DNA from: Pontibacillus salipaludis
GTDB lineage: Bacteria > Bacillota > Bacilli > Bacillales > BH030062
Reading direction: 5' to 3'
Assembly: GCF_014642405.1 (NCBI RefSeq)
Contig: NZ_BMIN01000004.1
Span: forward strand, 124,001 to 188,000
Length of the DNA stretch: 64,000 nt
The notes under the pieces are model-generated. The model was given only the letters and a program-made list of their open reading frames with translations. It was not told where the DNA came from and did no database searches. This document shows, in pieces, positions 1 to 8,441 of the stretch. The position numbers and the translations under genes were made by a program. How positions within the stretch are numbered: position 1 is the first letter of the stretch; every line of letters begins with the position of its first letter.

Positions 1-249
1 AATCCATTCCCCCCCCCACTAGAACTTCTACTACCTTTCATTTTACAAAATGTTTCGATAAATATAAAATTATTTTTGAAATCGACTATTTATTTGTAAA
101 ACTAATCAAACTTTAAAACCATGTTAAAATAAACGTACTTCATACGAACACAATAGTGAAATCAAGTTTCACAAAGATAAATTCAGTTTGCACAATAGAT
201 TTTTTTGCTTACACGCATTATAATGGATGTATAGGAAAGGAGAAGATGG

Positions 250-474
250 ATGATGGAAAATGAAGTACAAGAAGTATTGAATAAACTTCGTCCCTTCTTA
301 CTACGTGATGGTGGAGACGTTGAATTAGTAGATGTAGATGAAGGAATTGTTCGCCTTCGTCTTATGGGTGCTTGCGGTAGTTGCCCAAGTTCAACAATCA
401 CCCTAAAAGCCGGGATCGAACGTGCACTCGTAGAAGAGGTACCTGGAATTCGCGAAGTAGAACAAGTCTTTTAA
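250..474 (+). CDS. yutI: NifU-like Fe-S scaffold/carrier protein YutI
   Basis: 74-residue protein consisting only of the NifU C-terminal domain. The cluster-binding CxxC is visible as C42-G-S-C45 in a GACGSCPSS context. Free-standing NifU-domain proteins of this length carry or scaffold iron-sulfur clusters in the cytoplasm; that role is known for the family and not shown here. The start is the first of two adjacent ATGs, behind AAAGGAGAAG. The gene is monocistronic, with a strong terminator just downstream. B. subtilis yutI lies in the same neighbourhood as yutH-yutF, which supports the symbol. Confidence 0.9.
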   Translation: MMENEVQEVLNKLRPFLLRDGGDVELVDVDEGIVRLRLMGACGSCPSSTITLKAGIERALVEEVPGIREVEQVF

Positions 475-510
475 TTTGTAGCGTGTATTTGGCTATTCAC
501 TATATGAAAC

Positions 511-540
511 AGCTTGTAGATCATTCTACAAGCTTTTTTT
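511..540 (+). terminator. Rho-independent terminator after yutI
   Basis: A 10-bp perfect stem (AGCTTGTAGA / TCTACAAGCT) around a 4-nt loop is followed by a T run. Confidence 0.9.
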
Positions 541-560
541 ATGCCTTCCTTTTCGAGCAG

Positions 561-768
561 GATTATTGAAGACTCGAAGTTTGAGAGAATGTTTCCGTTA
601 ACGTTAGTGTTGAGTAAGGTGGTCCGGGAAACTACTCGCTTTCCGCGGGCGAGCTGTCGAGCCTCCTCACTCGCTTCGTTCGCTCTGGGGTCTCGTCTAC
701 CTCTTTCTCCCGCAGGAGTCTCGCAGTTTCCCGGCCCACCTTTGCCAAATACGAAGGAACGGAAACAT
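561..768. repeat. Palindromic intergenic repeat, family 1, copy R1 (ATGTTTCCG-ended)
   Basis: Long imperfect inverted repeat without coding function. The ends are ATGTTTCCGTT (589) and AACGGAAACAT (768). Next inward are GTGGTCCGGGAAACT and the matching AGTTTCCCGGCCCACC. The core carries the GC-rich blocks CTTTCCGCGGGCGAGC and CTCCCGCAGGAGTCTC. An outer module, GAAGACTCGAAG at 568-579, recurs beside copy R6. Open frames through the element are by-products of its GC-rich symmetry. It fills most of the yutI to symporter gap together with R2. Confidence 0.8.
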
Positions 769-807
769 GCCATTTAGAGAGAAGTGACCTTTCCTTATCC
801 CATATGC

Positions 808-984
808 GGGCCGTTCACCTCTTTAAAGCCAGGGCTTGCTCGGGGACTGCGAGACTCCCGCGGGAAAAGGAGCCTAGGGAAGACCCCACAGAGAGCGAAA
901 GCGAACGAGGAGGCTTCCCAGCTCCCCGCAGGAAAGCGAGTTGTCCCCGAGCAAGACCAAGCACTCATCAAACGTAACGGTCCC
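808..984. repeat. Palindromic intergenic repeat, family 1, copy R2 (GGGCCGTT-ended)
   Basis: Second copy, in opposite orientation to R1 and 40 bp away. The ends are GGGCCGTT (808) and AACGGTCCC (984). The core has CTGCGAGACTCCCGCGGG, GAGCGAAAGCGAACGAGGAG and CCCCGCAGGAAAGCGAG. It is closely similar to copy R3 at 12.7 kb across most of its length. Confidence 0.8.
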
Positions 985-1069
985 TTCCAATTAAAATATA
1001 TTAGCTTCAAGCGTTCCATATCAGTAAGCTTATATGGATCAAACAAAATACAGTTAAAGAATATGACAT

Positions 1070-1110
1070 AAAAAAAGCAGTTCTTCCTGATTAGGAAGAA
1101 CTGCTTTTTA
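1070..1110 (-). terminator. Terminator of the carboxylate symporter gene
   Basis: AAAAAAGCAGTTCTTCC, a short loop, then GGAAGAACTGCTTTTT. A and T runs on both sides make it work in either direction. It directly follows the symporter stop codon on the minus strand. Confidence 0.9.
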
Positions 1111-2355
1111 TTAAGCATGTTTTTGCTCTTGTACAACTGGAATTTCGTCTTCGCGTCCTGCTTCAGAGCGGGCAATAATGACTGCTGCTGTAGCATCACC
1201 GGTAACGTTTACCGCTGTACGGCACATGTCGATTAGGCGGTCAACGGCAAGCACAAGAGAGATCGCTTCTACAGGAAGTCCAACTGATGTTAGAACCATT
1301 GAAAGCATAATCAGCCCTACTCCGGGTGCTCCTGCTGTTCCGATACTTGCAAGTGTTGCTGTTAGAACAACTGTTACAAGATCGCTAAAAGCAAGGTCAA
1401 CACCGTACATTTGTGCGATGAACATCGTTGCGACACCTTGCATAATGGCTGTACCGTCCATGTTAATCGTGGCACCGAGTGGTTGGACGAAACTACTAAT
1501 CGGTTTTGGTACATTTAACTTATTTTGCACTGTTTTCATAGAGACTGGCAATGTACCTGAACTACTTGATGTACTAAACGCTACAACCATTGCTGGAGAG
1601 AAGTTTTTGAAGAACTGAATAGGGTTCATCTTCCCTAATAAAGCAATAGCTGATCCGTAGGTGACAACAAGGTGTATGAATAGTGCTAGTAGAACAACGG
1701 CCAAGTACTTCACCATTTTTAATAAAGAATCACTACCTTGCGATCCAATAGCGTCTGCAATTAAAGCAAATGCACCATAAGGAGCAAACTTCATAACTAG
1801 CTGAACAAGATACATCAAGACTTCATTAGCTTGTTCCACTAATCGGTATAAGTCTTTTCCGCGAGTCCCAATGCGAGAAAGTCCAATTCCGATAAAGATA
1901 GAAAATGCAATAACTTGAAGCATATCTCCCTTAACCATGGCATCAAGTGGATTTGATGGGATAATGTTGATAAGCGTATCCACAACTGGTGGGGCCTCAC
2001 TTGCTTCAAAGTCTCCACCTTGCATAGCAGAGCCTCCAGCGCCCGGTTGGAAGAGCGAGCCCAACCCTAACGCTAGCGTTAAGGCAATCGCTGTTGTAAC
2101 TAGGAAAAACAGTACCGTCTTAATCCCAATTCTCCCTAGCTTTTTCGGATCACTAATTCCTGAGGTCCCAAGAATTAATGAAACGACAACGATCGGTACA
2201 ACGAGCATCTTGATCAAGCTTACAAACAATTGCCCGACTGGGTACAGAACGAATTTCTGCGCGTTATCATAAATGGAAGGATCCAAGTTATTTAGTAATA
2301 ATCCAACTAAAACACCTAGTCCCATTCCGAGTAAGATTTTTTTCGTTAATGACAT
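1111..2355 (-). CDS. Dicarboxylate/amino acid:cation symporter (DAACS/SDF family)
   Basis: 414-residue integral membrane carrier of the glutamate/C4-dicarboxylate:Na+ or H+ symporter family. Family hallmarks visible: the serine-rich hairpin SSSSGT at 263-268, NMDGT at 298-302, and the C-terminal helix DRLIDMCRTAVNVTGD at 372-387. The last two form the substrate and Na+ sites in GltPh-type carriers. An ATG 18 nt further upstream is in frame, but the ribosome binding site AGGGGGAGG lies between the two ATGs, so the inner start at 2355 was chosen. Single gene with its own promoter and terminator. The substrate (glutamate, aspartate, other acids) cannot be settled from sequence. Confidence 0.9.
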   Translation of the reverse strand: MSLTKKILLGMGLGVLVGLLLNNLDPSIYDNAQKFVLYPVGQLFVSLIKMLVVPIVVVSLILGTSGISDPKKLGRIGIKTVLFFLVTTAIALTLALGLGSLFQPGAGGSAMQGGDFEASEAPPVVDTLINIIPSNPLDAMVKGDMLQVIAFSIFIGIGLSRIGTRGKDLYRLVEQANEVLMYLVQLVMKFAPYGAFALIADAIGSQGSDSLLKMVKYLAVVLLALFIHLVVTYGSAIALLGKMNPIQFFKNFSPAMVVAFSTSSSSGTLPVSMKTVQNKLNVPKPISSFVQPLGATINMDGTAIMQGVATMFIAQMYGVDLAFSDLVTVVLTATLASIGTAGAPGVGLIMLSMVLTSVGLPVEAISLVLAVDRLIDMCRTAVNVTGDATAAVIIARSEAGREDEIPVVQEQKHA

Positions 2356-2402
2356 CTCTTTCCTCCCCCTCATGCTAGTATACTATTGTATATATAAACA
2401 CC

Positions 2403-2432
2403 ATTATAAAAGAGAGAGTTCATATAATTCAA
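2403..2432 (-). promoter_or_regulatory. Probable SigA promoter of the carboxylate symporter
   Basis: On the minus strand, TTGAAT and TATAAT are separated by 18 nt, about 50 nt upstream of the start codon. Confidence 0.6.
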
Positions 2433-2581
2433 TAATAGTTCGAAAAATCTAATACAGACAATAACCACCAACTGTATAACACCGCGCCAAATCAATCTTG
2501 TTAAACCTAATTTTTTTATCATTTACTCCTCAGAACAAAAACCTCCTCTCCCTTGTATAAAAATCAACCTTCTATAAAAAG

Positions 2582-2622
2582 AAAAAGGCATGTAGATTTG
2601 GTTCAAATCTACATGCCCTTTC
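2582..2622 (-). terminator. Terminator of the 2-hydroxyacid dehydrogenase gene
   Basis: A 14-bp stem (GGCATGTAGATTTG / CAAATCTACATGCC) is followed by TTTTTC on the minus strand. Confidence 0.85.
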
Positions 2623-2646
2623 CAAACGATTCATTTTATATTGTTC

Positions 2647-3618
2647 TTACACTCGTGTTACTGGAGTCTTAGCCTCTTCCTCATTCATCACTCGCTGGAT
2701 ATTCTCAAGGCAAAGTGTCATCATTGTTTTCCTAGTTTCTTCAGATGCAGAGCCAATATGAGGAGTAGCCACAACTTGATCAAAACGAAGTAGTGGGTGG
2801 TCAGATGAGATGGGCTCATTCTGGAACACATCTAATCCTGCTCCTGCTATTACATGTTGCTCGATCGCTTCATAAAGTGCCCCTTCGTCTACCAATGCTC
2901 CGCGAGAAGCATTAACAAATATAGCGCTATCCTTCATTCGTTCAAATGCATCTTTATTAAACATGCCTCGTGTTTCTTCTGTAAGAGGGGTTAAACAAAC
3001 CACGAAATCAGACCGTTCTAATAGCTCTTCAAACCCTACATAAGTCGCTGCTAGCTTTTCTTCAGCTTCGATCTTACGACTACGATTATGATAAAGGATC
3101 TCCATTTCAAATCCAGTCGCTCTTTTAGCAACAGCTTCCCCTATACGACCCATCCCAACTATGCCAATTGTTTTATGATGAACATCTTGTCCAGCCATCA
3201 ATAGAGGGGCCCAGTTTTCCCAGGCATTATTTTTTACATACCGTTCAGCTTCCATTAGTCGCCTTGCTGTAGATACTAGTAATCCAAAAGTTAAGTCAGC
3301 CGTTGTATCAGTTAAAACATCAGGAGTATTTGTGACAATTACATTTGCGTCTTCTGCAGCACCCAAATCAATGTTGTCATATCCTACGGCTAAGTTCGCA
3401 ATGACTTTAAGGTTCGTTTGTTGTTCAAAAATCTCGCTATCAATTCGATCACTAAGCATTGTCACTAGTGCATCAGCTTGTTGAGCTTTCTCTAGCAGCA
3501 CTTCCCTCTCAACAGGCTTCTCTTCTTCTGGCCACATTTCAATCGTATAGTTAGACTCAAATGGTTCAACTACTGATTTAGGTAGTTTTCTTGTAATATA
3601 AATAAATGGTTTAGACAT
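2647..3618 (-). CDS. D-2-hydroxyacid dehydrogenase (glyoxylate/hydroxypyruvate/2-ketogluconate reductase type)
   Basis: 323-residue NAD(P)-dependent reductase of 2-oxo acids, of normal family length. The Rossmann motif GMGRIG lies at 155-160. The catalytic triad is visible: R239 in NASRG, E268 in QNEP and H287 in TPHIGS. The overall pattern is closest to the GyaR/YvcT branch (glyoxylate or gluconate-pathway reductases). The start ATG has GGAGGAGCC upstream. Single gene between two terminators. The exact substrate is not deducible. Confidence 0.85.
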   Translation of the reverse strand: MSKPFIYITRKLPKSVVEPFESNYTIEMWPEEEKPVEREVLLEKAQQADALVTMLSDRIDSEIFEQQTNLKVIANLAVGYDNIDLGAAEDANVIVTNTPDVLTDTTADLTFGLLVSTARRLMEAERYVKNNAWENWAPLLMAGQDVHHKTIGIVGMGRIGEAVAKRATGFEMEILYHNRSRKIEAEEKLAATYVGFEELLERSDFVVCLTPLTEETRGMFNKDAFERMKDSAIFVNASRGALVDEGALYEAIEQHVIAGAGLDVFQNEPISSDHPLLRFDQVVATPHIGSASEETRKTMMTLCLENIQRVMNEEEAKTPVTRV

Positions 3619-3682
3619 CAGGCTCCTCCTCTATAGCTATAAGTATTGCCCATTATAGCATGAAGTTTCCCTGATTTTGGGT

Positions 3683-4660
3683 TCACCAATCTAATATTGG
3701 AATACGGAGTCGTTTATAGTCCATATGAACAGCGTCGAAAAATTCTTTAAGCTGTTTTTCATACTGACCTTGCTGTTGAAGCAGGGAGCGATATTCTTTT
3801 TCAAGCTTATTTTGTTCTCCCTCTCCAGCTTGTAAAGTCTGCTCTAGAACGTCATATAAATGAACAGGGTATATGAGTCTAGCATAAATTAAGCGCCAAC
3901 TAAAAACTGAAAGAGGCCTATTACGTTCATATTCATCAAGCATTGTACGTATAGCAGGATACGCATTTGTGCCTTGATTTAACAACGAATACCGAATCCA
4001 TTCAGCCAAATCCCTTGCAGGGTGATCATACACCAATGTATGAGGCCAAATCATTTGGGACATCATGGATGGATGAAGACGCTTTAAAGTAAATGTGCCC
4101 TGGTCGTTTTGTTCATATCTCCAATCTTGCTCACTTTCTTGCAAATATTGAATTGCATTTTCAGATATACCCTCAAGATAAGGAAACGTCTCAATAAATA
4201 ACCTTCTCATAGAAGAGCATGGTCGCTCATTCCATTGGATTTTATATTGTTCAAACCAAGCATCTACTTTAGATTCCCAAAGTGATTTCCATTGACCATA
4301 CCTAGAAATTTGTTGGGGTTGATAAGGGTAACGATTCCCAATGTCGTGAAGAGTCGCAAGCCATTGCCCCTTAGAAACTTCCGAGGAAGTCCAAGGAACT
4401 TGGACGAGCATGTATGATTGATTGTCTTTTTGGGTATACAATTTACCTTCTCTTGTGAATAAAGGCATGCCAATCTGCACAGTATCTTGGTTACGTATAT
4501 ATTCGCTAATTGAACGTTGTTCATACGCCTCTTCATCTAGTTCTTCTTCGTAAGGAATCAAGAAATAATGACCATCATTTCCTTCGAAACCATACAACCC
4601 ATTATCATGAATCTCTTTACCTAAGTACACCTGATATTCTTGTTGCAGTTGGTCTCTCAT
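3683..4660 (-). CDS. yutH: CotS-family spore coat-associated protein YutH
   Basis: About 325-residue protein related to the CotS/YutH family of degenerate aminoglycoside-kinase-like proteins found in spore coats. I recognise it from overall pattern (GQWLATLHDIG, GDNRY-like blocks, W-rich segments) and from position: yutH lies next to yutG-yutF-yutE in B. subtilis, as here. Canonical kinase motifs (HGDxxxxN) are absent, so phosphotransfer is doubtful. A GTG 12 nt further upstream is possible, but AAGGGTGG stands about 8 nt before the ATG at 4660. Probably expressed during sporulation (inferred from the family). Confidence 0.75.
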   Translation of the reverse strand: MRDQLQQEYQVYLGKEIHDNGLYGFEGNDGHYFLIPYEEELDEEAYEQRSISEYIRNQDTVQIGMPLFTREGKLYTQKDNQSYMLVQVPWTSSEVSKGQWLATLHDIGNRYPYQPQQISRYGQWKSLWESKVDAWFEQYKIQWNERPCSSMRRLFIETFPYLEGISENAIQYLQESEQDWRYEQNDQGTFTLKRLHPSMMSQMIWPHTLVYDHPARDLAEWIRYSLLNQGTNAYPAIRTMLDEYERNRPLSVFSWRLIYARLIYPVHLYDVLEQTLQAGEGEQNKLEKEYRSLLQQQGQYEKQLKEFFDAVHMDYKRLRIPILDW

Positions 4661-4816
4661 ATAACCTACCACCCTTTTAGTTGCTCTTATCTATATAGAT
4701 ATGTATGATAACGATAAGCATGATTGGTTCTCATGCACGTTTTTCATTTAGTTTCATACTATACGATATAGGTAATAGTATGGATATACTCGATACTTAA
4801 GAAATAGGTGATAATC

Positions 4817-5314
4817 ATGGCAAAAGAAAAAATGACAGAGTTAGAGCAAAAAGCACGAGAACTTTTAAAAGAACGTGGTGTGACACTTAACGATATCGCT
4901 GAACTGGTACACTATCTTCAGGCTAAGTATCATGACAATCTTGAGATGGAAGAGTGCTTACACAATGTAAACCGAGTAATTGCAAAGAGAGAAGTACAAA
5001 ATGCGATCCTAACTGGGATTGAATTAGATATAATGGCTGAGAAGAAAATGCTTCAGTCTCCTCTTCAGGAAACGATTGAAACCGACGAAAGTCTATATGG
5101 CATTGACGAGGTTATTGCTTTATCCATAGTCAACGTATACGGCTCGATTGGATTTACAAATTACGGATACATTGATAAGCAAAAGCCTGGAATCTTGGAG
5201 AAGTTAAATGACAAGGCAAATGGTTGTCATACTTTCTTAGACGACATTGTGGGTGCTATTGCAGCTGCAGCATCAAGTCGTTTAGCTCACAGTGACGCAA
5301 ATGCAGAGGCCTAA
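4817..5314 (+). CDS. yutG: Phosphatidylglycerophosphatase A-related protein YutG
   Basis: 165-residue protein of the PgpA-like family. PgpA removes phosphate from phosphatidylglycerophosphate, but the Bacillus YutG branch is soluble-looking and its function is not established. Visible: acidic helical N-terminus and a conserved C-terminal block with GSIGFTNYGYIDKQKPG and an Ala-rich HTFLDDIVGAIAAAAS helix. The ATG at 4817 is preferred over a GTG at 4808 because AGGTGAT lies 6 nt before it. Divergent from yutH and convergent with yutF across a shared terminator. Confidence 0.75.
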   Translation: MAKEKMTELEQKARELLKERGVTLNDIAELVHYLQAKYHDNLEMEECLHNVNRVIAKREVQNAILTGIELDIMAEKKMLQSPLQETIETDESLYGIDEVIALSIVNVYGSIGFTNYGYIDKQKPGILEKLNDKANGCHTFLDDIVGAIAAAASSRLAHSDANAEA

Positions 5315-5348
5315 CACTGGCCTCCTCTCTCCTACATAAGAATAGAAC

Positions 5349-5391
5349 AAAAAAGGCAGCTCCCCTTAATCGGTAAGCTGCCTTTTTTATA
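5349..5391. terminator. Bidirectional terminator between yutG and yutF
   Basis: AAAAAAGGCAGCT and AGCTGCCTTTTTT flank a loop. It serves both convergent genes. Confidence 0.85.
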
Positions 5392-5401
5392 TCCATCTGT
5401 A

Positions 5402-6175
5402 TTATAAATTAGGAATCCATTGATTTAATGTTGAAATCGTATAAGTTGGTTGCTGATTATATTGAGACAACTGTTCTTTTGTCGTAACTCCTGTTTGAAC
5501 GTGCAAGGTATCCATCCCGGCGTTCATTCCTGCTAAAATATCTGTATGGTAGTTGTCACCCACCATTAGTGTATCCTCTTTATTTAAACCAATTGCAGCC
5601 ATGGCTTGTTCCATAATAATGGACTCTGGTTTTCCTATAAACGTAGGCTCAACACCGGTTGATACAGTTACAACAGAAGTGATTGAACCATTCCCTGGCA
5701 ACATGCCTCTCTCAGTTGGTATGGCAACATCTCCGTTTGTTGACAAGAAGGTTGCACCTGCACGTACATTTAAGCAAGCTTTTGTGAGCTTCTCATAATT
5801 CAACTCATGATCCAAGCCTACCACGACATAATCACAATCTTCTTCTGCTAGTGTTAGTCCAGCATCCTTTAAAGCGTGCAACAGACCTTCTTCTCCCATT
5901 GCATATACTTTTGCCCCTGGTTTTTGCGCTTTAATATAAGAGGCAGTCGCCATACTAGTTGTATAAATTTGTTCAGGTTGAGCGGGGATATCAAACGTGT
6001 TTAATTTATCCGCCACCTGATCTGGACGACGTGATGAGTTATTCGTTACAAACAGATGGGGAATCTCTTTCTCTCGGAGTGTCTTGACGAAGTCAGATGC
6101 AGCTTCAACTCGCTCTGTTCCTCTGTACATTGTTCCATCGAGATCGATTAAATATCCTTTATATGTCTTATTCAT
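5402..6175 (-). CDS. yutF: HAD-IIA phosphatase YutF (NagD-like)
   Basis: 257-residue cytosolic phosphatase of the HAD superfamily, subclass IIA. Motif I is D11-L-D13-GT, motif II is T44 in FVTNNSS, the Lys is in FIGKPES, and motif III/IV is MVGDNYHTD. The cap between 90 and 170 is of C2A type. NagD-like enzymes dephosphorylate sugar phosphates or nucleotides; the substrate here is unknown. Downstream of yutE with a 22-nt gap and probably co-transcribed with it, as in B. subtilis. Confidence 0.88.
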   Translation of the reverse strand: MNKTYKGYLIDLDGTMYRGTERVEAASDFVKTLREKEIPHLFVTNNSSRRPDQVADKLNTFDIPAQPEQIYTTSMATASYIKAQKPGAKVYAMGEEGLLHALKDAGLTLAEEDCDYVVVGLDHELNYEKLTKACLNVRAGATFLSTNGDVAIPTERGMLPGNGSITSVVTVSTGVEPTFIGKPESIIMEQAMAAIGLNKEDTLMVGDNYHTDILAGMNAGMDTLHVQTGVTTKEQLSQYNQQPTYTISTLNQWIPNL

Positions 6176-6197
6176 TGCTGTGTCACCTCTTTAATGT

Positions 6198-6635
6198 TTA
6201 GGAGTTTGAAAACGCTGAAACGGGACCCAATTCATGATGTAAATAATAGCGAACATGTTCACTATAATGAATAATTGCCGGCCTACTCTTTTCAAGCGTT
6301 TCACGAATCGTGTCGGGTTCTATATTGACGTAATCTTGAACAAGAGGCTTCCTTAAAGAAATAAGTGTTTTATAACAGTCTTCATCTTCTTTAGGAATTA
6401 CTTTCTCGTCGACCAAAATATCAATGATATCATTATAACTTCCCGGATCTCTCATTATAAAACCGTCAATCATCATATTACCCACATCAATAACCGATTC
6501 TATACTCATCTGCGCCAGACGCTCAAGCGCTAATGCTCCCAAATCACCGTCAAAGTTTTGGCTTTCATATACTCTCATTAAGCCATCCAAATGCTTGAGA
6601 GTAGCTTCAATTTTACTTCGATCTACAAAATACAT
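6198..6635 (-). CDS. yutE: DUF86/HepT-like protein YutE
   Basis: 145-residue helical protein of the DUF86 family, whose other members include the HepT component of HepT-MntA toxin-antitoxin pairs. The expected HepT signature R-x4-H-x-Y appears here as R-K-P-L-V-Q-D-Y, with Gln in place of His, and no nucleotidyltransferase (MntA) partner is encoded nearby. This argues against a working toxin. Start ATG behind GGAGGAC. First gene of a yutE-yutF pair. Confidence 0.8.
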   Translation of the reverse strand: MYFVDRSKIEATLKHLDGLMRVYESQNFDGDLGALALERLAQMSIESVIDVGNMMIDGFIMRDPGSYNDIIDILVDEKVIPKEDEDCYKTLISLRKPLVQDYVNIEPDTIRETLEKSRPAIIHYSEHVRYYLHHELGPVSAFSNS

Positions 6636-6779
6636 AAGTATGTCCTCCTCATTTCATACTACAAGAACCAAATGATCTTATTTCATGATATCACAAAACG
6701 CTAAAATACAAATTTCATTTAAATTATGTTGGGATTTTGCTATGATATAAAAGGAATTTAAAGTATCGGAGGAAATGAA

Positions 6780-7751
6780 ATGGATCGCGAATTAGCTCTA
6801 GAACTTGTACGTGTAACCGAAGCCGCAGCAGTGAGCTCAGCTCAATGGATGGGAAGAGGTAAGAAAGATGAAGCAGATGATGCAGCCACTTCCGCCATGA
6901 GAAGCATGTTTGATTCCATTACGATGCAAGGTACGGTTGTAATTGGAGAAGGAGAACTAGATGAAGCCCCAATGTTATATATCGGGGAAGAACTAGGGAA
7001 TGGACAAGGACCTGCCGTGGACATCGCTGTTGATCCTTTAGAAGGAACGAATATCGTAGCAAAAGGACACAACAACGCTATGGCTGTTATCGCAGCTGCT
7101 GATCGCGGTGCCCTTCTTCACGCTCCTGATATGTATATGGAGAAAATTGCAGTCGGAAAAAATGCAAAAGGAAAAATTAGTTTAGATGATCCAATCGAAA
7201 AAACGATTGATATTGTGGCAAAAGCTAATAATAAACGTATCCGCGACCTTACTGTCATTATTCAAGAACGTCCAAGACACGAAGACCTTGTCGAACGTGT
7301 CCGCGCCAAAGGTGCCCGCGTTAAACTGTTTGGTGATGGTGATGTAGAAGCATCTATAGCAAGCTGTATACCTCACACTGGTGTTGATATCTTTGTCGGT
7401 ACAGGCGGCGCGCCAGAAGGTGTTATTTCTGCAGCTGCCGTTAAATGTCTTGATGGCGACATGCAAGCTCGTTTAGTTCCTCAAAATGAAGACGAAGCAA
7501 ATCGTTGTATTGAAATGGGTCTAGCAGATCCTCGTCAGCTTTTGACACTCGATGATTTGGTAAAGAGTGATGACGCAATCTTCGCTGCTACAGGTGTAAC
7601 AGAAGGCGAATTGCTACACGGTGTGAAATTCTTAGGCAATGACCTTACAGAGACAGATTCAATTGTTATGCGCGCTAAAACAGGTACCGTTCGTTTCATA
7701 AAAGCGAATCATCATTTAGATCGTAAACCACACTTATTAGTAAAAGAATAA
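6780..7751 (+). CDS. glpX: Class II fructose-1,6-bisphosphatase GlpX
   Basis: 323-residue gluconeogenic enzyme that hydrolyses fructose 1,6-bisphosphate to fructose 6-phosphate. The metal-binding lithium-sensitive phosphatase-type motifs are plain: [10 protein letters not shown] (residues 56-65) and DPLEGT (87-92). Length matches the family. Start ATG behind CGGAGGAAATGAA. The following small DUF3055-like gene begins 31 nt downstream and probably shares the transcript. Position between yutE and yutD is not that of B. subtilis glpX, so the gene has moved or been gained relative to that genome. Confidence 0.93.
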   Translation: MDRELALELVRVTEAAAVSSAQWMGRGKKDEADDAATSAMRSMFDSITMQGTVVIGEGELDEAPMLYIGEELGNGQGPAVDIAVDPLEGTNIVAKGHNNAMAVIAAADRGALLHAPDMYMEKIAVGKNAKGKISLDDPIEKTIDIVAKANNKRIRDLTVIIQERPRHEDLVERVRAKGARVKLFGDGDVEASIASCIPHTGVDIFVGTGGAPEGVISAAAVKCLDGDMQARLVPQNEDEANRCIEMGLADPRQLLTLDDLVKSDDAIFAATGVTEGELLHGVKFLGNDLTETDSIVMRAKTGTVRFIKANHHLDRKPHLLVKE

Positions 7752-7782
7752 TAAGATTTGTTAAGAAGGAAGGAGTACAAGC

Positions 7783-8052
7783 ATGAAAGAAGATCGACTT
7801 TTTCTTACTGATGAAGAAGAAAGCACTTCTACACGCTTTGTAAGCTTTATGGGAGAGAGCCATCGGTACGACTTGGCTATTACAACCTCGAAGAAATACG
7901 AAGACAAGAAAATGGTCATAAATTTACAAAGCAACCATTACGCTCTTTTGAACCAATCGCAAGTAGAGGAAGATGGACACCTTGAGCATGCCTTCAATTT
8001 AACAGAAGTGGAAGCCGAAGAACTAAGAGCCTTCTTACGTAAAGTCGTATAA
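7783..8052 (+). CDS. Conserved small protein, DUF3055/SAV0927-like
   Basis: 89-residue acidic soluble protein that I associate with the DUF3055 (SAV0927) family of Firmicutes on overall pattern (F-V-S-F-M-G in the first third, a C-terminal acidic helix). Function unknown. No membrane segment or metal motif. RBS AAGGAAGGAG. It follows glpX closely and ends in a strong hairpin that also carries the next gene's ribosome binding site. Confidence 0.7.
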   Translation: MKEDRLFLTDEEESTSTRFVSFMGESHRYDLAITTSKKYEDKKMVINLQSNHYALLNQSQVEEDGHLEHAFNLTEVEAEELRAFLRKVV

Positions 8053-8059
8053 ATGAATG

Positions 8060-8108
8060 AAATCCCCCTCCTATTGGAACACTACGTTGCAATAGGAGGG
8101 GGATTTTT
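8060..8108 (+). terminator. Terminator whose 3' arm contains the next gene's ribosome binding site
   Basis: AAATCCCCCTCCTATTG pairs with CAATAGGAGGGGGATTT and is followed by TTTTT and then directly by the ATG at 8109. The stem's AGGAGGGGG is the only plausible Shine-Dalgarno for that ATG. Confidence 0.8.
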
Positions 8109-8393
8109 ATGTCTGAACAAGATAAAGAGAAATACTCTGATTTCGCAAATGTTGAAGCCATGAGAAATTATGTAACACCTGAGCAAATGCCCGAGGGACC
8201 TTATGGGGCTCCTCGCAATAAAGATAAGCCCGTAGAAAATAAAAGCACACCGTGGCGACCAGGACAACGGTACTATAGCGCTTTTAACTATGAGAACAAA
8301 TCACTTCATAAAGACTTACAGCGCTTAGACCCTGCCTCACACCCAACACATGATCACCCAGACAAAGAAGTAAAGCCATCTGAAGAACAATAA
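8109..8393 (+). CDS. Small conserved cytosolic protein of unknown function
   Basis: 94-residue hydrophilic, Pro/Asp/Lys-rich protein with no membrane segment. The central block with ENKSTPWRPGQRYYSAFNYE looks conserved in Bacillaceae small proteins that databases label only 'cytosolic protein'; I cannot assign a function. Its ribosome binding site sits in the 3' arm of the upstream terminator hairpin, so translation of read-through RNA would depend on that stem opening. Convergent with yutD. Confidence 0.7.
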   Translation: MSEQDKEKYSDFANVEAMRNYVTPEQMPEGPYGAPRNKDKPVENKSTPWRPGQRYYSAFNYENKSLHKDLQRLDPASHPTHDHPDKEVKPSEEQ

Positions 8394-8396
8394 AAG

Positions 8397-8430
8397 AGCA
8401 GGGCAAAACCATATCAGGTTTCGCCCTGCT
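8397..8430. terminator. Bidirectional terminator between the small cytosolic gene and yutD
   Basis: AGCAGGGC-AAAACC and GGTTTCGCCCTGCT form a 13-14 bp stem, flanked by an A run on one side and TTCTTT on the other. Confidence 0.75.
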
Positions 8431-8441
8431 TCTTTAAAGCT

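Noticed and set aside
1-249. Possible gene or RNA at the left edge.
   Set aside because: AT-rich with no supported frame; only the yutI ribosome binding site and a plausible TATAAT-like -10 near 221-226 are visible.
541-1199. Several open frames over 75 codons on both strands through repeats R1 and R2.
   Set aside because: They arise from the GC-rich palindromic core. The same kind of peptides appear at R3, R4/R5 and R6, none has a good ribosome binding site, and composition is unlike real proteins here.
2370-2522. 50-codon minus-strand frame with GAGGAG before its ATG and one hydrophobic stretch, upstream of the carboxylate symporter.
   Set aside because: It overlaps the symporter's promoter (TTGAAT/TATAAT) and ends inside its ribosome binding site. 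Low-complexity AT-rich composition; probably chance.
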